Shown one piece after another: positions 12,301 through 25,300 of a DNA stretch of 64,000 nucleotides. The notes beneath the pieces are model-generated. The model was not told where the DNA came from and made no database searches. It saw nothing but the letters and a program-made list of their open reading frames with translations. The stretch spans positions 400,165 to 464,164 of the forward strand of contig VZSF01006565.1 in the NCBI GenBank assembly GCA_013398295.1. Reading direction: 5' to 3'. Every line of letters starts with the position of its first letter. Position 1 is the stretch's first letter. Made by a program: the position numbers and the translations under genes. The DNA comes from Chionis minor. Lineage: Eukaryota > Chordata > Aves > Charadriiformes > Chionididae.

Positions 12301-14350
12301 AGCAACTGTAATAGATCAGATGGCTTTTTTGTTTGCTTGATTTCAACAAAGAAGAGTTCCATCATAAATCTTCGCTTCAAATTTGATTGCCTTATAATAT
12401 ATCATACTGTGATGTAACTGGCATCCGCACTTGGCTCTTATTAGGTGATGCCATATGGCACAATTAGAAGTGGAGATAGAGTGCCATTTAAATAAGTTAA
12501 ACTTCATTCATCTACGATTAAACCATCCTCATTCATCTACGTGCATTCAAGTTCCTAATTTAACCTCTAAAGAGATTGCCGTTTGATGCTGCATATATCT
12601 TTTGTATTTTGGAAACTCTGAGCTGGGCTTCTATTTTAATTTATGCAAGTTGTTAATTTGTTTTCTTAATAACATGGTTTCGCAGTCTCTCACAAGGTTG
12701 GCCTGTCGGGAAGTTGTGCACAGCTTCCAACACCTCACGTCCTCAAAGCAAGGGCTCTTTTACACACTGCTTGCCTCCACGGGGAGATCCACACAATTGA
12801 AATAAACTTTTGTCTTGCGATACCTACACTCCAGCTATGGCACAAAATAAATCTGCAGGTTACCAATAAAGGATTTTTAATTGGCAAGACCATTTTATTT
12901 ATTCATGGGAAGATAAGAGAGCCCTAGAATGCCTTCTTTCCCAGAAAGTGAGGGGGTTGCACAGAACTCACAAATCTTTCTTGATAATCCTTTACTTGAA
13001 CCAGAAATTATATTACGCTTTTGTTCTTTCATGCCTAGAACTGGCCAAGCGGGCAATGATTTATTAAGCTAGAGTCTTGAGTCTCCTGCCACACAACCCA
13101 CTTAGTCACAGTAATGGCTATGAAACAGATCATGCATTCTAAGATAGGCTATAATTTGTGTTAAAGAAACTTGTCTGTTTCAATTACCAAATTTAATTTG
13201 CGAAGCCCTATAAAAGGTTATGAAGTAAAAAGAAACAAAGCAGCTAAACTTTAGGTTGCAATGTTATGTGTTACATATATACACAAAGTCGAAGAGAAAG
13301 TAAGAATTTGGAACAGACCCAAAAGATGAAAAAAACCCAAACACTTCTGCATAACTAAACATTAAGCATACCTTTGCAAACGTGTAGCATTCTTCCAGTC
13401 CACAATTTTGCATCCTGAGTCCCTGTTTACAAATGATCAGAGGCAAAGACAGTCATCTGTTTTTATACACTTTAGCAGTGAAATACTGAAATTGGAGCCC
13501 ACTTACAGAAAGAGACGCTTTTCTTGAAGGACTGACTCCACCATGCATTTTTAGATGCCAATTAAGCACATCTTAAATTCGAATTTTGGTCTCATTGATT
13601 TCAACATATGTCCAAGGTTATATGCATTACAGAGTAACTTAAGTTGATGTTTAAAAAGTGCTTTGTTGGAGAATGCACAGGGGGGAACAAAATAAGTCTT
13701 CACCATTTTCAAATAAATGTCATTTTCCCAACTAATCCAAATTATTTGAAATATACCAGTTCATTAAAAATAACTTGAGTGATATATCTGGAAAAGACTG
13801 AGGCAACCTTTATTTATTTATTTATTTTCATAGGTTAACAATCTATTCTCTTTTGCTTTGAAACAACAGATAATAGAAGACAGGAAACGGGAGGAGGCAC
13901 TTCTGGTAGTTTCTGTACCATAAAGCTACACGTTGGCTGCCAATATCACAACAGCTTTATGATTTTCTTTTCCTGGGTGAATGCGCAGTTCGAAGGAGGG
14001 AACGTTAACTGGGAGGAAATAAATGGAAAGGCAGAAGGACAGAGTGAAAGGAGGGAGGGGATGGAAGTGGAAGATGCCAGGGACAGGCACGGCTGGAAGG
14101 CAGAAGGTGAGGAGAAACTCAGGGAGTCCCCAGGTACCACGGGCTGGCACTGACAGGAACAGGCTGGGGAGCACAGTGCCAGCCACAAGCCAACACCCTC
14201 GTGACAAGGGGACATTTGCCACACTAACCTGGCTCATTTTAAGTGCGAAGGGCCACTTCCTACCATTGAAAGCGATTAAGTTTCATCAAATGATTTCAAT
14301 AGCCAGAATCAAGAGTTTCCATCCAAGTTTAACCTGATATAACATTTGCT
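9360..14350. other. Unique non-coding DNA
   Basis: No gene is recognised. A pyrimidine-rich tract ending in TTTTTAG near 10756 is followed by an open stretch that runs to a stop at 10954-10956, but no conserved protein is visible. A local 'cattcatctacg' duplication lies near 12505-12540. A TTTA tetranucleotide tract lies at about 13810-13830. Confidence 0.6.
13810..13830. repeat. TTTA microsatellite
   Basis: A short run of TTTA units followed by ttttca. Ordinary simple sequence. Confidence 0.85.
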
Positions 14351-14369
14351 TGTTGAGGAGAACGAGGGA

Positions 14370-14415
14370 ACTAGATTTCAGCCTCAGTCACACTTATATC
14401 AGGCCAGCAGGTCAG
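14370..14415. repeat. Possible ancient palindromic amniote repeat fragment
   Basis: The blocks 'gatttcagcctcagtcacac' and 'ttatatcaggcca' match, loosely, the pattern 'caaattctgatctcagttacactggtgtaaat' of a family common in sauropsids. The match is short and diverged. Confidence 0.3.
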
Positions 14416-14419
14416 GTGG

Positions 14420-17400
14420 GAATTTCTTTAATTTGCAACTCTGCAGTTACAATATGTGCCTAAGAGAAGGGAGACATGTTACGTTTCTGCCCGTGCCCAC
14501 AAGCTCCTTTTGTGATAACCACAAGCAAGCCACTCCAATTCCCTCTATTTCAGCTTGTTCCGTAAAGCAATTACAGTAATATCTGCTCACTCGGAAGGTT
14601 TGGTGAAGGCGCGCTGGAGTTCGCAATACAAATTTTGATCCCCGGACTGCAGCTGTTACTTGTTAAAACTATCCTTACGTTGCAATTGATTCAGACCTAG
14701 AAAGTTTCTGTAAGAAAACCGAGGCTTCTAAGCCATTTTAGTCACTTTTGAAATATTTGTGAGGGATAGGTGCAGGTCTATTCTAACTGGGGAGAGATGA
14801 AGGAAAGGAAGAGGCAGGAGACAGGGCAGCTGTGACCACAGCCTGACACGCAGCACCGCATGCTTCACTGACGGCTGTTACTTGGGGGTGCCAAAGCCCC
14901 ACAGGACAATACACACAAAGACACAGGCTTGAACACGGACACGGAGAAGGTATACACCTGCACCCACTTAACAGCTACACACTTAAAATACTGACCTCCT
15001 TTTCCCGTTTTAATTATAGCCATCTCCACTGCCCATTCAGCGCCCTGAACTGAGCTAGAGCTTCGGTATGTTTTATAGTTGCTACCTTTTCGAAATTGCC
15101 CTGCATTCTTCACAACACATTATTTCAAAGCAGCACTCTAAAATGCAGAGATTACTGGATAAGATTAAATGTTTTTTCAGAGTTTTGTTTTTTTTTTTTT
15201 TTTTATCTTGGCATTTTAGACCCAGTAATCTTGTTGCTTTCAATGATTGATGAGAGATCACTATTGAAACCTTCAAGTGAGTCAGCAGCGCATGCAGCGC
15301 AGATGAAGTGTTGCAAGTGCAGAAAAACATACATCAGAAAAATGGTCTTCAGACTTCCCATTAAAATGTACCCCTTTGCACCTGGAGAGAAAAGGCACAA
15401 AGCAATCACCCAAGGCTTTTCATACAGGATTTCTATCACAAGAATTACAACAACAAAAAGATGCTCTTATTAAAAGATATAAACAAAGAAGAGGTAAATG
15501 ATCATATTTAGCAAAATTAATGTATTAAATCCTTTAGGGTCTGTACTGTTGTTTTTACCAGGTTAAAGAAGTCTTTGCATTGTAATAGCACAGCTATTAC
15601 TAACCATCCTCAGCTGGCCACGCTGTGAGGGAAATTCCTGTAATAAAATAACACCAATGTGGAAAAGTTTCAGATAAAGACGATGTTTTACTATCCAAGG
15701 GTTCAATGGTGACTGAAGTCAGACCCACATATGCAACTGGCAGGTCTATTCAGGGGCTGTTTGTGTCAGGAACTGTAAGATAGGCTACTATATTTGTAAA
15801 TATGAGTGGGGTTTTTTAAATGCAAATATGGTTTTACAAATATGGTGCCAGCAAGACTGTGTAAAAATGGCTGCTCCTCCCAGGAACAAAGAAGCCCATG
15901 TGCAAATAAAAGGCAAAGGCCTTTAATAGTCATTAGCTTTTACTTTTCTCTTTGTTTCCATTTATTTTCCTTGTTAAAAACATATCAAATAAAGGGGAAA
16001 GTCCCCATGAATAGGCAACATGAACATCAGTGAACAAGCAGCTCTTCAAGTTACTTAGACAATATTTTAAAATAAAGTATTGCAGAAATGAGAATCCACT
16101 TTTAATCATAAAAATCTGGGCTAATTTTTTTTTTTTTTTTACAGACAGTTATTCTGCCATTTTTGTGAAGGTCTCTTCCAGTTGGTCAGAACACTTTCTG
16201 ATGCTGAAAAGGAGATAATTTGTGCTATAGGAGTTTTTCTGTGACAACCTCTTGCATGGCAGGTCAACCAAAGACAAATTGTTTATTTCAAGCTCTACCC
16301 ATACTTGACTGCCGAATGCTAGCGTCACAGGATCTTGTGGATGGAAAACACTCATCTGCCTAAATAGACAAGGCACCCGCACAAGTTACTGTGAGGCCGA
16401 CTCTTCACTAAAATTGTTCCATGGAAGTTGAAGCTATTTAAAGTGACTACTGAAGTGAGAAAGTGGACATGCTTTTTGACTGGTTGTTAGGAATCACTCT
16501 AGAATTTTCACAGAAGCATGGTTGCAAATCATGTTACCCTTAAAATGTATTCACTGTCATCTTAAGCCAGTACCAAAATATGTTTTAAAAGAAAGATGAA
16601 GGTCCTGACAGAATGGTTAGAGAATCCCAGGCAAATACACCACTGGAAATGACGACTGAATACTAGCTGGGACAAACAAGCATGCGTAAGTAGACACGGT
16701 AAAGTTAAAGGTGCTCAAAAAAGGGGAACAGTCCTAAGCAAAAGTAAAGTCTGGAGCCCACACTCACAAGTCTGCTTGGTCCTATCATTTGCTAGGGGTC
16801 TGTCAAAGTTGGAAAAGCTGCATTACATTTGCTACTGATTTGGTAGCGTAGGTTTAAAATGCGTAAGAAGACTAAGCCACGCAAACATAACCTGTCAGAT
16901 GCTGTGGGTGCGATGGGCTTTCTAGTTCTACCTTGGAAAAACTGGTATTTCACCTTGCCATAATGCTCCCAGTCTGCAAAGGCAAAAAAAGTTTTCAGCC
17001 ACTTGGAACTTGTGCTTTGGATGATCAAAGAAACTTTCTCATTTGCAGGAGAAGCAGCTAAGGGGGCACACAGAAGACATTATTGTGGGACACCTGACTA
17101 ATTGTCCGAGATGGTACACACACACTAGAGAGCACTTTGGTGTCTGGAACCCAGCACAAATGAACAACAGAGCCTCAAAGGTGCTGATCAGTTCCGGTGT
17201 GTGGAGAGCTCCCAGAGGCAAAGGTAACTTTTTTCCTAATCGTTGACTGTTTAGACCACGGTGGTATATCCAGAGGAACGGGAGAACCAGAGGTGCAAAT
17301 GAGTTGGATGGTGGAGGGGGGAAAAAACCCAGACTACAGAAGGTGAGAAAACTGAGTTGTAAAAAAAACCTTGGTGATATTACACGGAATAGTAAGCCCA

Positions 17401-19180
17401 GTGACACTGCAGATTGCAAACCATAGAGATTCATGAGCCAGAGCTGGTTCTGGAAGTGCATGTGGTACAGCACGCCTCAGCGACCACTGCAAAGAGCACA
17501 ACGCAGAACCTCTGCACTCACAAAAATTCACCCACAGCCTGGGTAGTCTGGATGTGACAGAGTTATTTGCATGGATAAATTACCAGAAAAAGAAATACGG
17601 GCAGGGAAGCTGATACTGAAGCTTGGACAAGGTCACTTTTTATCATCGGCTATTGGTTGACACCCTAGAGTATCTGCTTTGCAACCAACACACAAGTCAT
17701 CTTTTTAACCTCCATAAGAGCTAGGAAATCATCTAAATGCCTGGCTTCCTACTCCAGTCTGTGTAACGGGATAGGTTCTCTGCCTTGGCTGTGAACCTTG
17801 TGAGCCTGCTTTGGCTTACCTTGACTGAGGGTTGAGTATCTGGGAAGACTAAAAACTTCCCACCAACGAACTTAAAAGACTTACAGTCTTAAGTTTACAT
17901 AATGGATTTTCATGCAGCCCAAGCATCGCATTTTTTGCCTGCCTTTATCTCTCTAAAACCCTGGCCAGACTTCTTATGCCACAGGAACAGCATAACTGTG
18001 ACTTAAAACTAAGAGAGTCACCTTCTCCCATTAGTTAATGTACACAGCGCAACACTGGCATACTTCCGAGATGGTGCGATGAGCGCATTTTCACCTCAGG
18101 TCTACCCAAGTGCTTGCTGCCTGCTCCTCTCGCCCCCTCAGACATGCTTCAACAGGCACACAGTAGCCGCTACCAAGATCCCTTCAATTACATGTTTTCC
18201 AGCCTCTCTGCACCCAACTACTACACAATTTCTTCCATGTCCAGTTGTCAGGTATTTACGATCCTGACAACAAGCTACAACTCATAGCCCAGAATGATCA
18301 GCAAAATATGCAGAATTGGCAGAATAGTAAGAACTAAACTTCCTGCTCAACACCCTTTTACTTCCCTATTAAAACCAAGTAGAGAAGCATCTGTAAGACA
18401 TACTTAAGCTGCTAAAAATTTTTCTGCTTTCAAAACATTTTACTCTTCAGAGTTTATGCTGTTTCCATTTCACTCCCAGAGTGAATGTAAACTCAACAAA
18501 TACAGCCACATTTTCAGCAATTTTCTCTTCCACTATTTTTCTGAATACAGTACAGCTGTCAGCAATCAGCACAAATAGGACATAAGCAGAAATGGGATAG
18601 TTGTAAATCTTCTAGACTGTTCCACTTGTGTGACTTTGTGGGGTTTCAAGTTTTCTTGGGTGTTCCCTCCCACCCCCATCTCCCACCTCTCAGTGGAGAG
18701 CCTGTTTGCTGGAGTATGTTTGTGGATCTTTCACCTAGAAAATCTATGCTGTAAACCAGTTTTGAACGTAGATCCAACAATTTTACTTTTTTTTTTTTTA
18801 AGCAAGGAGGTACTCAAGCATCCTGAACATCAACGCTCTTCCACTCTCCAAACACATAATAAACCTCCAGTCTCCATTCAGCCAACTAGAAACTGATGTA
18901 GCTCACTGAGGAGGGTCAAGTGAAGCACCCATCCAAGGCAATACAGCACTGATATGGTGGTTTGTTGGTGTCTTTTCCCCAAAAAAATTTCAAGCATAAG
19001 CATGTCCCTGCTGAAAGTTCAGCTTCTGCATCTTCAGTATGGGCTTCGCATTCACGACTTTTCAGTGTCACAGCTTTGCTTGCACCTAAGTGTTTCAGAC
19101 AAAATACTCACAATGCAAAACTTGGTTAGAATTTTTGAAATATAATTACCAGGACACAGTTAGCTCTGGGACTCAGGATA
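14420..19180. other. Unique non-coding DNA with T-runs
   Basis: No gene is recognised. T-homopolymers lie near 15188-15204, 16125-16140 and 18786-18799. A 77-codon minus-strand frame at 16149-16382 ends just before the second T-run. It has some protein-like texture but no conserved domain and no polyadenylation signal (see rejected items). A minus-strand AAG|GTAAGC lies near 17818. Confidence 0.6.
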
Positions 19181-19184
19181 GCCA

Positions 19185-19285
19185 CCAGTACCACAGCAAT
19201 CATCACCTAAGGATCTCAAAGCACGTGATAATACATCATTAGGTATCATAGCACCTTTAAGTTTTAGACAAAAAGGTGCAAGGAG
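19185..19285 (+). repeat. MIR/CORE-SINE-like remnant
   Basis: 'ctaaggatctcaaagcacgt' followed by 'gtatcatagcacctttaagt' and 'tagacaaaaaggtgcaagga' follows the 3' half of MIR-like SINEs: 'aaggatctcaaagcacttta', then 'ccattttacagatggggaaa', then 'ctgaggcacagag'. Block order is conserved and divergence is high, as expected for a very old insertion. The element is non-autonomous and was mobilised by LINE machinery. Confidence 0.5.
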
Positions 19286-19417
19286 ACGACCACTAGTGAC
19301 GCGCAAGAATACTTCAAAGAGTTTAAGGACAGGGAAGGATACCTCTGCCTATATCACACTTGTGCTCTGGATTGAGCCGATTTCACTTTTTTGCCTTTGT
19401 TCATCAAAACCCAACAG

Positions 19418-19466
19418 ACAAACCAGAGAGGAGATCAGCCCAGAGGATAACAGCAAACTAATACAG
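19418..19466 (+). other. Short exon-like segment with good splice sites, plus strand
   Basis: A pyrimidine-rich stretch (tttcacttttttgcctttgt…) leads to AACAG, then a 49-bp segment ending CTAATACAG|GTAAGC, a near-consensus donor. One frame is open (QTREEISPEDNSKLIQ). It is too short for any homology call. A non-coding exon or chance is as likely as a coding exon. Confidence 0.15.
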
Positions 19467-19499
19467 GTAAGCAGACTGAATGTTTTAACAGCCAGTTAT

Positions 19500-21950
19500 T
19501 CTTGGATACTCAGAATTATTTAACATAATTTTAAGAAACCTTTATTTGGCTATGCCACTCCATAGAAAATATAAAGGGAGGATGGTAATGTATTGCTGTG
19601 CCCAAAGCACGACAGTTCTGAGTAGCATTTTTCAAGCATTTTCTTTAAAAACTTTTTAGCATTAAATAATAAACCCCTGCCGTTAAAGTATCGGTGAGCA
19701 GAAATGGGACAAATGTAAATCTCCTAGACCATACAGTTGCTGCTGTGGGTCTTTTTAAGTAGGGAGGGCTTTTTTGGGGAGGGAGGTGCCATAACAGCAA
19801 AGGGAAATAGACAGAGAAAAGCTGTGAAGGATAAAAATGCTGGAAATTTATCTGAGTACAGATGAGACAGAAAGAACAAGTCTCTTTGCACCTCATGTAA
19901 AAGTCTAGCAACAGCCTTTTTCACACAAGCCTGTTTTCATCTAGTCTGCTTTTTAGGAAAGAATCCTTCTAGAGGGAAAACTCGCCAGACCCGTCTCACA
20001 GGTCTTCGCAGCCGAGTGCCAGGCAGGTGGCCCTGCTCTGAGGAAGGAGCCTGAGCATCGCCCGCTCCCGATACCTTGCCCACCAGTGGTCAGCAGACAT
20101 GGCTTTCCCTCTTCTTTTTTTTCCTTTTATTTTATTGCTATATTCCCATTTCCTATCATATTTGCAGGGGAACAAGGAAGACTGGACATTGTAAATATTC
20201 TAATTTTTACCTAGTGAAGACTATCCCTGGATGACTCTCCCTGCCTCCTCTGCCCAAGACAGGTGCTAGAATTGATACTGAAAATTTTCAAAATTAAAGT
20301 TCGTTTGTATTACCTACCTTCAAAAGGCCTCAACAATAACTGTTACTCTAAATCAAGCTTTGATGTACTATAGAGGGCTACATTTGAATTAAACATTCCT
20401 CAGTAATACTCTGCTATTGTTTAGGTGAACAATTACGTGCAGATTAATCCCTGCCTCGGTGCAGACTCAGTCGTGTAGAGACAGCTACTCTGAATAGGTC
20501 TCTGCAAGTATAATTGTCTCATCTGATTAGGATATTGGTTATGTACTATCATTTTTGGAGTTCTGAAAAAGCAAACTGAAGATTTTAAAGATAAAGGTAA
20601 TTGACTAAGAGAAGAATGATCACTATACCTTTTCAACACCATCCGTATGAGAGGCATCATCCCAGTATACAAAAGGGCTTTAACTGTACAGTTATTAGAC
20701 ATCACTAGATTTTCAGCCAAATGTTTTTTTAAGTGTGACAATATAGAAGGTTATATTAGAAAGGAAACGCCCTAGAAAAATCCATGAAAGGGTCTAGAGG
20801 TTCCAGAAAATATCCAGAATTACAGGTAACAGTATCTATAATGCTATTGCACTGTTTGCCATGACTGGTGCTATTTGGTTCCCTGCTGCCAGCTGGTTTT
20901 CTTTCAGACCTCTCATCCTGATACTACAATAGAATTCCTAACAGTTCCCCAGTGGTGTAACCGATGTTAAATGATGTAGCTAAACTTTACAAGCATGAAG
21001 TGTAATTTGGGGTGAAAGCAAGTGGTGTCAGAGAGAGACGCCACCACAAAGACCAAAGTGGAATTTCTACGGGAGAAAAAGCCACAAGAATGTAAGAGGG
21101 TCAGTTCTGCAGAATGACTTTAATACCCCCGATTTCTATCACGTGTCATGAGGCTTAGTTTATCTGTGTGTGAAAGACTTCAGGATGACTTAAAATTAAT
21201 GATTTCCAAGCCGCAAGTGAAACACAGCCAGTATAGCTCTCTGGTATGAATTTCTAGAGATGTTCGAGACTGTCCACCTTGCAAAAAGGCACAGTTACCT
21301 ACGCATATAAAAGAAGCCTGAGTTGCTAGGGGTACACCAACCCCAGGAGCTGCAAATCAGCAACACAAGAAAAAAATATCAGTTTATGATATTTTTCTTT
21401 TTTAACAATAACAGAACATATACTTATTAGTCTATTATCATTTAAGTGGTGCAGAAGTTGCACCTAACCTGACATTCTGACACAAAATAAGGCAAACCTA
21501 CTGAAAAATACCATCTAATCACAGTAAAATAAATGTCACATTTGTGTTGCCCTGTGAGATCATTTCCATGTTAACTGTTTTAAAACTGTATTTGGATCCA
21601 ATACTGCTTAACAGTTGGGTGTGGGATGCAATCCCAAAGAAGAAATCTTATAAAATTCAACATAAGGTAGTCATATTCAGGAAAAGCACCTACCAAAATT
21701 CATCTAGGTCCACTTCAACATAAAAGGTATTTACTTTTACAATATTTGCAAGTGCAGTTCAACTGTCCAAACTGAGCGCTGGGGACGGAGGATACCAACA
21801 GCTGCAGAAAACAGATGTTGCTTCTATTTATTTGTTTATTTTGAAACGATGAATCAGTGTAGAAGAGAAATGAGACTGAAGTATAAAAGGGGAGCTTGAA
21901 AATGAGACATTTACCGTCTGAAATCTGCATCCCTCTGATGTTTTCCAACA
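19500..21950. other. Unique non-coding DNA
   Basis: No gene is recognised. A GC-richer 100-bp patch lies near 19980-20090. An A/T hairpin at 21367-21399 is described separately. Confidence 0.6.
21367..21399. repeat. Perfectly paired A/T hairpin
   Basis: AAGAAAAAAATATCA is followed by a 5-nt spacer and then TGATATTTTTCTT. The arms pair fully except for two extra A bases on the left. It is too short and too A/T-rich to be a microRNA precursor. Confidence 0.7.
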
Positions 21951-21969
21951 GCACGAGGGATTGCAAGAA

Positions 21970-22056
21970 CTGAACCAGCGAGATGCTGAGTGGCCTCAGC
22001 TTCTGCAGACAATAGAAGGAATGAAGATGCTCAGCCTTCAGCAGGAGTTCAAAACC
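21970..22056. repeat. Ancient self-complementary amniote repeat
   Basis: 'gagatgctgagtggcctcag' followed later by 'gaagatgctcagccttcagc' matches the palindromic sauropsid pattern 'gaggtgctgagcaccctcag…' and '…tgagggtgctcagcacctct'. The two halves are imperfect reverse complements, so the copy still forms an imperfect hairpin. It explains part of the open frame seen at 21961-22287, which is therefore not a gene. Confidence 0.45.
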
Positions 22057-22278
22057 CGATGGGACCTGACCCCCACCGTGCGTGCGGTATTCCTGAGCTG
22101 TGGCTGCCTGAGGATGTCCCCCGAGCAGAGTGTCCTCATCCCAGCAGTGACAAATGTCAGATGCGAGGCAGGATTACAGAGCTTCAAAATGGAGTATTGC
22201 TCTGTCGCCCTCCAGAATGTTCGCCACATTTTTGGGTTTTATTTACACGACTGCACAAGTGTCAGTCAGAACTGGCTT

Positions 22279-22319
22279 CTGGTATGAGTATATGAATACA
22301 TACTGGTATGAGTATATGA
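22279..22319. repeat. Two-copy short direct repeat
   Basis: The 17-mer CTGGTATGAGTATATGA occurs at 22279-22295 and again at 22303-22319, a 24-bp period with no mismatch. This looks like recent local slippage or a small duplication. Confidence 0.9.
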
Positions 22320-22329
22320 AGAATTTTGC

Positions 22330-25300
22330 ATTAAAGTGCCTGCACACATCCTGGGTCACTACAGAAAGTCCACACTAACTACTTCTGACGTGGAGTCACC
22401 GCAACTCGTTGTTAAAAGTCAAGGACCTGATTCTGTTTCTAATTATAAACATCCAAACCCCACTGTCTCTAGAGCATCACTTCATCCAAAGCTTTACTTA
22501 TGAGAGCACACGTTGACGGGGTGAGCAAAATGTTTAATTCTGCATGGTAACCGGATCAGAAAGATAAAAGCACAAAGCATGAGAAACTTGCTGAGCGCAA
22601 GCCTGACTTACTCAATCCCTCTCCTCCCGTAGAATTTCCTCCATACTCAAGCAAAACAAAAACCAAACTAGTATTTAAAAGGGAGGGGTGGGGGAGAAGT
22701 TTTGCTAGCTGAAGGAGGTATGCCACTTCCAGAAGAGCAACTACAAAACCCAGCTGAAGCGTTTCCAGAATCTAGTTACTTGCAGAGAGCCTCTTCAAAT
22801 GCTGACACTGTATTTCCAAGGTGATAAAGAAGAATCCTTACAAGGATTTTTAGAAAGAGTGTTCCAATTACACGTGCTTGCAGTTAGTATCCAGAGACTT
22901 AATTTATTATGGTATTACAGCAATTTGGCATAAAATAACACCCAACACTATCATTTGTTTTAATATTTACCCTTCCAGCAGTACTGGCGAAATTAAATTA
23001 AATGGTTCCAGTTTTCTGCTGTTTACAATACACTTGGAAGCACTAGAGTGCTTTTCACTTCCAAAACAAGTGATGCACACCATTCTTGAGGAATGCAAGG
23101 AATGCTGTCACACGGCTGCTCTAGCCCAGCGATACATCTGACATGAAAATTAGAGACCAGAACAACCAGAAGCAAAATATCATTTTGGGGGGATTCTTTC
23201 ATCCACTGCAATTCTGGCACTTAAAGGAAACCGCTTTGGTACCAAAGGCTTTGGCAATACCACCTCACCGAGGAAAGTGAGATCATCTTATATGATACTT
23301 GACTTGGTAATTGATAGTCCTAGCCAGAAAAGGTTTGGATTACTACCCCCCACTTTGGTTTTGCTTTTATCTTTACCTCTAAAATTGAAATCCAGGAGCT
23401 CTTTGGAGACGATTATTTCGTTCTGACAGATAAAAAGAACGTGATGTTTCCCTGTCAGGGTTGGCAGATTAAAGACAGGATAACATTAGGCAGCATCTCC
23501 GCACATAGAACAACCCACCAAGACAGGAATCTGCATCCATACGTTGTTGTGAAGGAAAATTATGGTAACACATCGCTGTGAAAAATCAAATATTGATGAA
23601 AAAATGCATCTCTCGACTTCAAAATAAAAGTCATCTAAAATCAGAGGGGGGAGATGCATTATCCTGCTACCTCAAGGCCCAAAGCACTACATTCACATAC
23701 AGATAGATATAAGGCCTAGCTCTCATGCATTTAGCCCTGATCTCGCGTAATAAACTTCACCATACAGAGAAATACACGTATTTTGAAGAAAAATTTGCTT
23801 ACAACATACTAACAGATAAAGCAGTCCCTTGCAAGTCAACATCAAGTAAAAGACACCATCTTCCACCAAAAGAATGTTGCATTTTTGAGTAATGACTTAC
23901 AAGGCATTTCAAAGGTCAACTTATTTAAAAATTTCAGATTAGGACATGCTAAGACTTGGTATACAAAGTCAGTCTCTGGCCTCAGAATTACCAATTTGTT
24001 TCTTAAGACACAGATGCCCTGACTTGCCCACTGGGAAAGCAGGCAGTCAGAAAGCAAGGACAAGGGTGGGTTTACGTTTGTGATCTTACTCTGTTCTTTT
24101 ACTGGTAAGCATTGATCTTATGGAGAAGAGACACAAAACACTAGTTATTAATGAGTGAAGGGGGGCAGGGTAGCAACTGTGCTTTCTGAAGACTCCAAAT
24201 TCTTTTAACATCCTGCATTCTACTACATACTACATTTAACTACTACTTCCCTCTTATTTTTCCTGCAGTACTTTCTGAACCATCATTTCCAAGACTTCTG
24301 TTTAGCTTACATCAGAAACGTCATTTTCTGCTGCCCTCGGGACACCGTCAATCCAAGGGAAGATACGCCAGTGTGCTGTTGTCAGGGCCACAGACAGTCG
24401 AAATCAGTGAAACCAATTCCACTGAGTAATTTTAATGTGGGATAAAGCAACCCAGCCCAGAATGAACGACCTGTGAACGCAAAACCAAAAAGCAATCCTT
24501 TCCATGCAGATTCACATAGCACCTGATATTCTAGAGCAATAATCTTAAGTCAGAAGAAGCACCTTCCTTCAGTGCATCTATCTGGGATGGGAACACTCAA
24601 GAAGTATCGATTCAATGCCAGAATTGCAGAAATCTCATGGAGATGCTGTGTGTGGAAAAAGCTAAGCAGGGTTTTTCGGAGGGTCACAGTGCTGATACCT
24701 GCCGTTTGGCCTATGCAATTTATTCTGGCAATGACAATAAGATGCTTGAAAAGAAAAGGTGCAGAGCTAGGCTCAAGTAAAAGCTAGAGTGTACAGCATC
24801 ACAGAGAACTGAAGACACATACAACGTGCATCTTCTTATACCAGCTGCCTTTTCTACAGGAGGGCAGCTTTAAACCCTTCCCTCCTCCTATGCACCAGGA
24901 TCTTTGTTGAGAATAATAATGCCATAAGAAGGACAGAGTTATTTTTCCTGTCTTTGGTAACTCTGGAATACAAATGAAAGCCAGAGGAAGGGAGACATAA
25001 GTAAGAGCCAGGAGAGAGATGCAAGCAATGGCCAGAAGAGAGATGCAGAGCGAAACCAAGAGGAAGCAGAGAAAAGAGAGCAGGAGAAGCCAAATGACAC
25101 AGATGCAGTACAACCTACAACAATTGCACGTGATCATAATTAAACTTTGAAAAAGGAAGGCACGAGAGAGACACTGGTAGGAGAGCTAAACGCTGCTAAT
25201 ATGAAAATCCATCTTCAGCACTCCAAAGAAATTAACAGAAAGGTGAGGCCAACGCTACAAGGACCCACAAGCATGACCACTATTCACCTTCCTCTGAGGA

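Noticed and set aside
16149..16382. Minus-strand 77-codon frame ending just before a poly(A)-like run, suggesting a processed gene copy
   Set aside because: The stop is only about ten bases before the A-run, there is no polyadenylation signal, and no parent protein is recognised.
21961..22287. 108-codon frame with a helical-looking start
   Set aside because: Its first part coincides with a palindromic ancient repeat, and no splice or start context supports it.
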